Origin: Polynucleobacter sp. AP-Elch-400A-B2 | GTDB lineage: Bacteria; Pseudomonadota; Gammaproteobacteria; Burkholderiales; Burkholderiaceae | Assembly (NCBI RefSeq): GCF_018688355.1 | Contig: NZ_CP061317.1 | Coordinates: 124,001-188,000 of the forward strand | Direction: 5' to 3' | DNA: 64,000 bases | Shown here: in pieces, positions 60,753 to 64,000 of the stretch | Position numbering within the stretch: position 1 is the stretch's first letter | How the letters are laid out: each line of letters opens with the position of its first letter | Translations under genes and position numbers: made by a program | The notes under the pieces: generated by a model | Told to the model about the DNA's origin: nothing | The model's database searches: none | Seen by the model: only the letters and a program-made list of their open reading frames with translations

Positions 60753-61319
60753 TTACATCACGCCATTTGAGTTGGTAGGTTTACTCTGCCCAGTAAAACC
60801 ATTTGGATTAAGCGAATTAACGATAGCCTTGACACTCTTTTCTTGAGAAGAAAAGTTGCAAAATGCACCTTGTGCTAACGCGGCTTGATAGCGATTTGGT
60901 ACATTGCTTTGAATAGCACGCCAAGTGGATAAAGGATTTTCTTTCCAGGCACCATTCTCTAGGGTGCCATAGAGGCGCCATTGGAAGGAGTCACAGCGAA
61001 TACCTTCGTATTGGACTTGGCTATTGCCATTGGGGCTTGTCAGGATCACGATATATCTGGTGATGCCATCGTTGCCAATCAAAATAGAGTTCGTATCGAC
61101 TGCAAACTTAAAAATAGTCTGTTGTGAGACATAAAAAGGCTGAATAGTTGCTCTATTGGGCGGATTTAGCGGCATCGCTGTTGCACCCTCTTTAAAAACC
61201 ATCGGTGCAAATGGATCAACACCACTTTCTAGAGGGTCGCCAGCACACCCAGCGAGGGCTAAACCCAAAACTAGACTGAGGATAGGAAGTCGAGGGGTGC
61301 AAATAGAGAATTTCATCAT
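60753..61319 (-). CDS. CNP1-like family lipoprotein
   Basis: A protein of 188 residues with a signal peptide ending in the lipobox LALAGC, so a lipid-anchored envelope protein. The body fits the CNP1-like family: VSQQTIFKFAVDTNSILIGNDGITRY, VILTSPNGNSQVQYEGIRCDSFQWRLY split over two strands and a late Cys (GAFC). The role is unknown. Its start overlaps the rppH stop by four bases, so both are probably co-translated. It is convergent with proB. Confidence 0.82.
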   Translation of the reverse strand: MMKFSICTPRLPILSLVLGLALAGCAGDPLESGVDPFAPMVFKEGATAMPLNPPNRATIQPFYVSQQTIFKFAVDTNSILIGNDGITRYIVILTSPNGNSQVQYEGIRCDSFQWRLYGTLENGAWKENPLSTWRAIQSNVPNRYQAALAQGAFCNFSSQEKSVKAIVNSLNPNGFTGQSKPTNSNGVM

Positions 61320-61912
61320 GGCTTATCGGTTGGCTTTTCTTCTTTGGGCTCATCTTCTTCGGCCCCGTAAAGGGATTGAAGCAAATCGAGCGGGGATCCC
61401 CAGGCAAGTTGCTGCATACGCATGCCACGGGATAAATAGCGCGCAAGCTCAGAGAGAGCTAATTCGTAGACTTCGCGCTTGAAATCAATGACGGAATCGA
61501 GTTGAATCCAAAAAGGCACCCAGCGCCAAGCATCGAATTCAGGATGCTCAGAAGCGCGTAGGTGAATATCGCTATCTAAGCCCACTAAACGCAGTAAAAA
61601 CCAGATTTGCTTTTGGCCGCGATAGCTTGCGCGATGATTTTTTGAGGTTTGCTGGCGGCGTAAGAATTCCTCCGGGACGTCGTAACGAAGCCAGTCCCTG
61701 GTTCGTCCAATAATTTGGACATGTTCTGGCAGCAAGCCAACTTCCTCATGCAATTCGCGGTACATGGCCTGCTCTGGGCTCTCTCCATGTTGAATCCCGC
61801 CCTGCGGGAACTGCCACGAATGCTGCCCAACGCGTTTTCCCCAGAAAACCTCGTTATGGCTGTTTAGGATGACTATGCCGACATTGGGTCGATACCCTTC
61901 ACGGTCAAGCAT
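61316..61912 (-). CDS. rppH: RNA pyrophosphohydrolase RppH
   Basis: It removes pyrophosphate from mRNA 5' ends and so starts decay. From MLDREGYRPNVGIV the protein has 198 residues. The Nudix box GGIQHGESPEQAMYRE-LHEEVGL has all conserved Glu residues, and WQFPQGG precedes it. A basic and acidic C-terminal tail extends beyond the E. coli protein (176). The frame opens at 61981, but ATG 61912 fits the family and leaves 50 bases to the divergent proS. Confidence 0.95.
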   Translation of the reverse strand: MLDREGYRPNVGIVILNSHNEVFWGKRVGQHSWQFPQGGIQHGESPEQAMYRELHEEVGLLPEHVQIIGRTRDWLRYDVPEEFLRRQQTSKNHRASYRGQKQIWFLLRLVGLDSDIHLRASEHPEFDAWRWVPFWIQLDSVIDFKREVYELALSELARYLSRGMRMQQLAWGSPLDLLQSLYGAEEDEPKEEKPTDKP

Positions 61913-61962
61913 GAGATCGCGCCTCAAATCCTTTAAAATCAATGATTTGATTATATCCATAC

Positions 61963-63705
61963 ATGAAAGCTTCACAATCATTTCTCGCCACGCTTAAAGA
62001 AGCCCCTTCAGACGCTGAGGTGGTATCGCACAAACTCATGGTGCGCGCCGGTTTAATTCGTAAGCTCAGTGCAGGCATTTACAACTATTTACCCTTGGGT
62101 TTGAAGTCTATTCGCAAGGTTGAAAATATTATTCGCGAAGAAATGAATCGCGCTGGTGCTATTGAGTTGCTCATGCCAATGATTCAACCTGCAGAGTTAT
62201 GGCAAGAGACCGGTCGCTGGGAAAAGATGGGCCCAGAATTGCTACGCATCAAAGATCGCCATGATCGCGATTTTTTAATTCAGCCAACCTCTGAAGAGGT
62301 GGTGACAGATTTAGCGCGAAACGAAATTAAGAGTTACAAACAACTCCCGGTGAATTTTTATCAAATTCAGACGAAGTTCCGCGACGAGCGCCGCCCACGT
62401 TTTGGAATTATGCGTGGACGCGAGTTCAGTATGAAAGATGCTTACTCCTTTGATCGTGATGCTGAGGGTCTGAAGAAGTCCTATCAAATCATGTTTGATG
62501 CTTACACACGTATTTTTAAACGTATGGGTTTGAATTTCCGTGCAGTCACAGCAGATAACGGCGCTATTGGTGGATCGGGCAGTCAAGAGTTTCATGTAAT
62601 CGCCGATACCGGTGAAGATGCCATTGTGTATTGCCCGAATTCGGATTACGCCGCCAATCTTGAGGCTGCTGAATCGGTCTCATTGATTGGTACACGTGGT
62701 GCTGCAGCTCATGCACTATCTAAAGTTGCGACACCAAATCAAACAAACTGTGCAGAGGTTGCCAAGTTTTTAAACTTACCATTAGAGCAAACTGTGAAGT
62801 CCTTGCTATTTGCTGCCGATCAAGCAAAAGGTCCAGTAAAATTATTTATGGTGCTAGTGCGTGGTGACCACGAGCTTAATGAAATCAAGGCGAGCAAGAT
62901 TCCTGGTATGACAGAGTCACGCTTTGCCAGTGAAGCTGAGATCAAGCAAGCCTGTAACGCACCAGCTGGCTATTTAGGTCCAGTTGGAGTTACTGCTGAT
63001 GTAACCGTAGTCGCAGATCGTACCGTTGCCAATATGGCTGACTTTGTATGCGGCGCTAATGATATTGGGCATCACTTAACCGGTGTGAACTGGGGCCGTG
63101 ATTTGCAAGAGCCTTTGGTGATGGATTTGCGTAATGCTGTGGCGGGAGATCCTTCGCCTGATGGCAAAGGGGTTGTCGATATTTGCCGCGGCATCGAAGT
63201 AGGTCATGTATTCCAATTGGGTACGCGTTACTCTGAGGCGATGGGCTGTACTTACCTAGATCAGCAAGGCAAAGCACAGCCGATGGTGATGGGTTGTTAT
63301 GGCATTGGTGTAACTCGCTTATTAGGCGCTGCAATTGAGCAGGGCAATGATGAGCGTGGAATCATTTGGCCGATTTCGATGGCGCCATTTGAAGTAGTGA
63401 TCTGCCCAATGGGCTACGACAAGTCAGAGGCAGTGAAAGCTGCTGCCGATCAATTACATGATGAATTAATTACTGCTGGAGTAGATGTAGTACTCGACGA
63501 CCGTGGCGAAAGACCAGGCGCGATGTTTGCTGATTGGGAGCTTATTGGCGTTCCGTTCCGTGTCGTGATTGGTGATCGCGGTCTTGCAGATGCTCAAGTG
63601 GAATTGAAGGGACGTACTGATGCTGAATCAGAAAATATTCCACTGGCAGAAATTAAAGCAAAAGTGATTGCTGCAGTTGCTGCAGCTAAGAAACTCGTTT
63701 CTTAA
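61963..63705 (+). CDS. proS: Prolyl-tRNA synthetase, bacterial type with editing domain
   Basis: It charges tRNA-Pro. It has 580 residues (E. coli 572). Class II motif 2 FRDERRPRFGIMRGREFSMKD is interrupted only by normal spacing, the YbaK-like editing insertion lies at about 240-390 (KSLLFAADQAKGPVKLFMVLVRGDHELNEIK), and motif 3 is in GCYGIGVTRLLGA, followed by the anticodon-binding domain. It is divergent from rppH and convergent with ffh. Confidence 0.97.
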   Translation: MKASQSFLATLKEAPSDAEVVSHKLMVRAGLIRKLSAGIYNYLPLGLKSIRKVENIIREEMNRAGAIELLMPMIQPAELWQETGRWEKMGPELLRIKDRHDRDFLIQPTSEEVVTDLARNEIKSYKQLPVNFYQIQTKFRDERRPRFGIMRGREFSMKDAYSFDRDAEGLKKSYQIMFDAYTRIFKRMGLNFRAVTADNGAIGGSGSQEFHVIADTGEDAIVYCPNSDYAANLEAAESVSLIGTRGAAAHALSKVATPNQTNCAEVAKFLNLPLEQTVKSLLFAADQAKGPVKLFMVLVRGDHELNEIKASKIPGMTESRFASEAEIKQACNAPAGYLGPVGVTADVTVVADRTVANMADFVCGANDIGHHLTGVNWGRDLQEPLVMDLRNAVAGDPSPDGKGVVDICRGIEVGHVFQLGTRYSEAMGCTYLDQQGKAQPMVMGCYGIGVTRLLGAAIEQGNDERGIIWPISMAPFEVVICPMGYDKSEAVKAAADQLHDELITAGVDVVLDDRGERPGAMFADWELIGVPFRVVIGDRGLADAQVELKGRTDAESENIPLAEIKAKVIAAVAAAKKLVS

Positions 63706-63723
63706 ATCAAACAGTTTTAACTA

Positions 63724-64000
63724 TTATTTTTTAAAGAGTCCGCCAATACCTTTGGCGGCTCCTTTAGCTGCCATGGATGCCATAGTGCGCGCCATCTTGC
63801 CGCCCTTAAACTGCTTCATCATGGTTTGCATTTGCTCAAACTGTGCCAGCAGGCGATTCACTTCTTGAACCTCAACGCCTGCACCAGCTGCTATACGACG
63901 TTTTCGAGTTGCTTTTAGTAATTCAGGTTTTGCACGCTCTTTTGGTGTCATGCTATCAATAATACCGCGCATGCGTTTGGTTTGTTTGTCGGCAGCACTC
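63724..64000 (-). CDS. ffh: Signal recognition particle protein Ffh, 3' end (M domain)
   Basis: The C-terminal 92 residues of Ffh; the gene continues past the right edge. The visible M-domain part has IIDSMTPKERAKPEL, then RKRRIAAGAGVEVQEVNRLL (4.5S RNA-binding helix-turn-helix) and a methionine-rich segment QFEQMQTMMKQF that helps bind signal sequences, ending GGLFKK. The frame stays open to base 64000 (SAADKQTKR precedes the internal Met). Confidence 0.95.
   Translation of the reverse strand, partial: SAADKQTKRMRGIIDSMTPKERAKPELLKATRKRRIAAGAGVEVQEVNRLLAQFEQMQTMMKQFKGGKMARTMASMAAKGAAKGIGGLFKK

Noticed and set aside
1..64000. CRISPR array, tRNA or rRNA genes, insertion sequences, integrases, toxin-antitoxin pairs
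   Set aside because: Reading the gaps and gene products showed no regularly spaced repeats, no cloverleaf-like segment, no transposase or integrase and no known toxin or antitoxin.

Overview
The window looks like an uninterrupted piece of betaproteobacterial core chromosome, most probably Burkholderiaceae and close to Polynucleobacter. This is inferred from the gene order rpe-trpEGDC, bioADF/bioB, coq7, a complete mraZ-to-ftsZ-lpxC cluster, dciA-secA-argJ-DUF815-mutT/zapD-coaE-pilDCB and rplU-rpmA-obgE-proB, together with moderate GC content and very tight packing. No database search was possible. I see no tRNA, rRNA, insertion sequence, prophage, CRISPR array or toxin-antitoxin pair. No gene-free stretch exceeds 300 bases; the longest is 273 bases, just before mraZ.

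Region by region. 1-4717 (minus strand): DNA repair (ung), an M61 peptidase, DsbC and a UbiH-type hydroxylase, with a fragment of an unidentified gene at the left edge. 4757-5851: ychF with a clear terminator. 5916-6931: a small winged-helix regulator divergent from a MASE1-like membrane protein, with a palindrome between them. 6928-11570 (minus): rpe-trpE-trpG-trpD-trpC, nearly the whole tryptophan branch. 11620-14075: apaG, mltA and an enoyl-CoA hydratase, with a possible 37-residue membrane protein opposite the mltA start. 14098-19729: an M20 amidohydrolase, bioA-bioF-bioD, and bioB divergent from them. 19743-20372: coq7.

20646-38119 is a full division and cell-wall cluster (mraZ rsmH ftsL ftsI murE murF mraY murD ftsW murG murC ddl ftsQ ftsA ftsZ) read in one direction. 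Most junctions overlap by a few bases, which suggests translational coupling. It builds UDP-MurNAc-pentapeptide, moves it through lipid I and lipid II and supplies the divisome. A peroxiredoxin gene follows ftsZ, then lpxC. A DciA-type gene lies on the opposite strand before secA, then come argJ, a DUF815 ATPase and a MutT-like Nudix enzyme.

45598-50923 (minus): zapD, coaE, a short prepilin peptidase, PilC- and PilB-like proteins and a CorC/HlyC-type membrane protein. 51041-57046 is more accessory: ogt, a squalene/phytoene synthase family protein, a sodium:solute symporter, a ketopantoate-reductase-like enzyme, an FAH-family enzyme and a cysteine-containing relative of the GrdB/PrdB reductases. 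57043-64000: ispB, then rplU-rpmA-obgE-proB behind a perfect consensus promoter, then a CNP1-like lipoprotein, rppH, proS and the 3' end of ffh.

The window is mostly conserved housekeeping DNA. I did not find an obviously new multi-gene system. The best leads are the GrdB-like protein and its metabolic neighbours, the regulator/MASE1-like pair with its palindrome, the unusually short pilus proteins, the small antisense membrane ORF, and several unexplained hairpins and palindromes (ftsZ-peroxiredoxin gap, mraZ upstream region, rplU leader).
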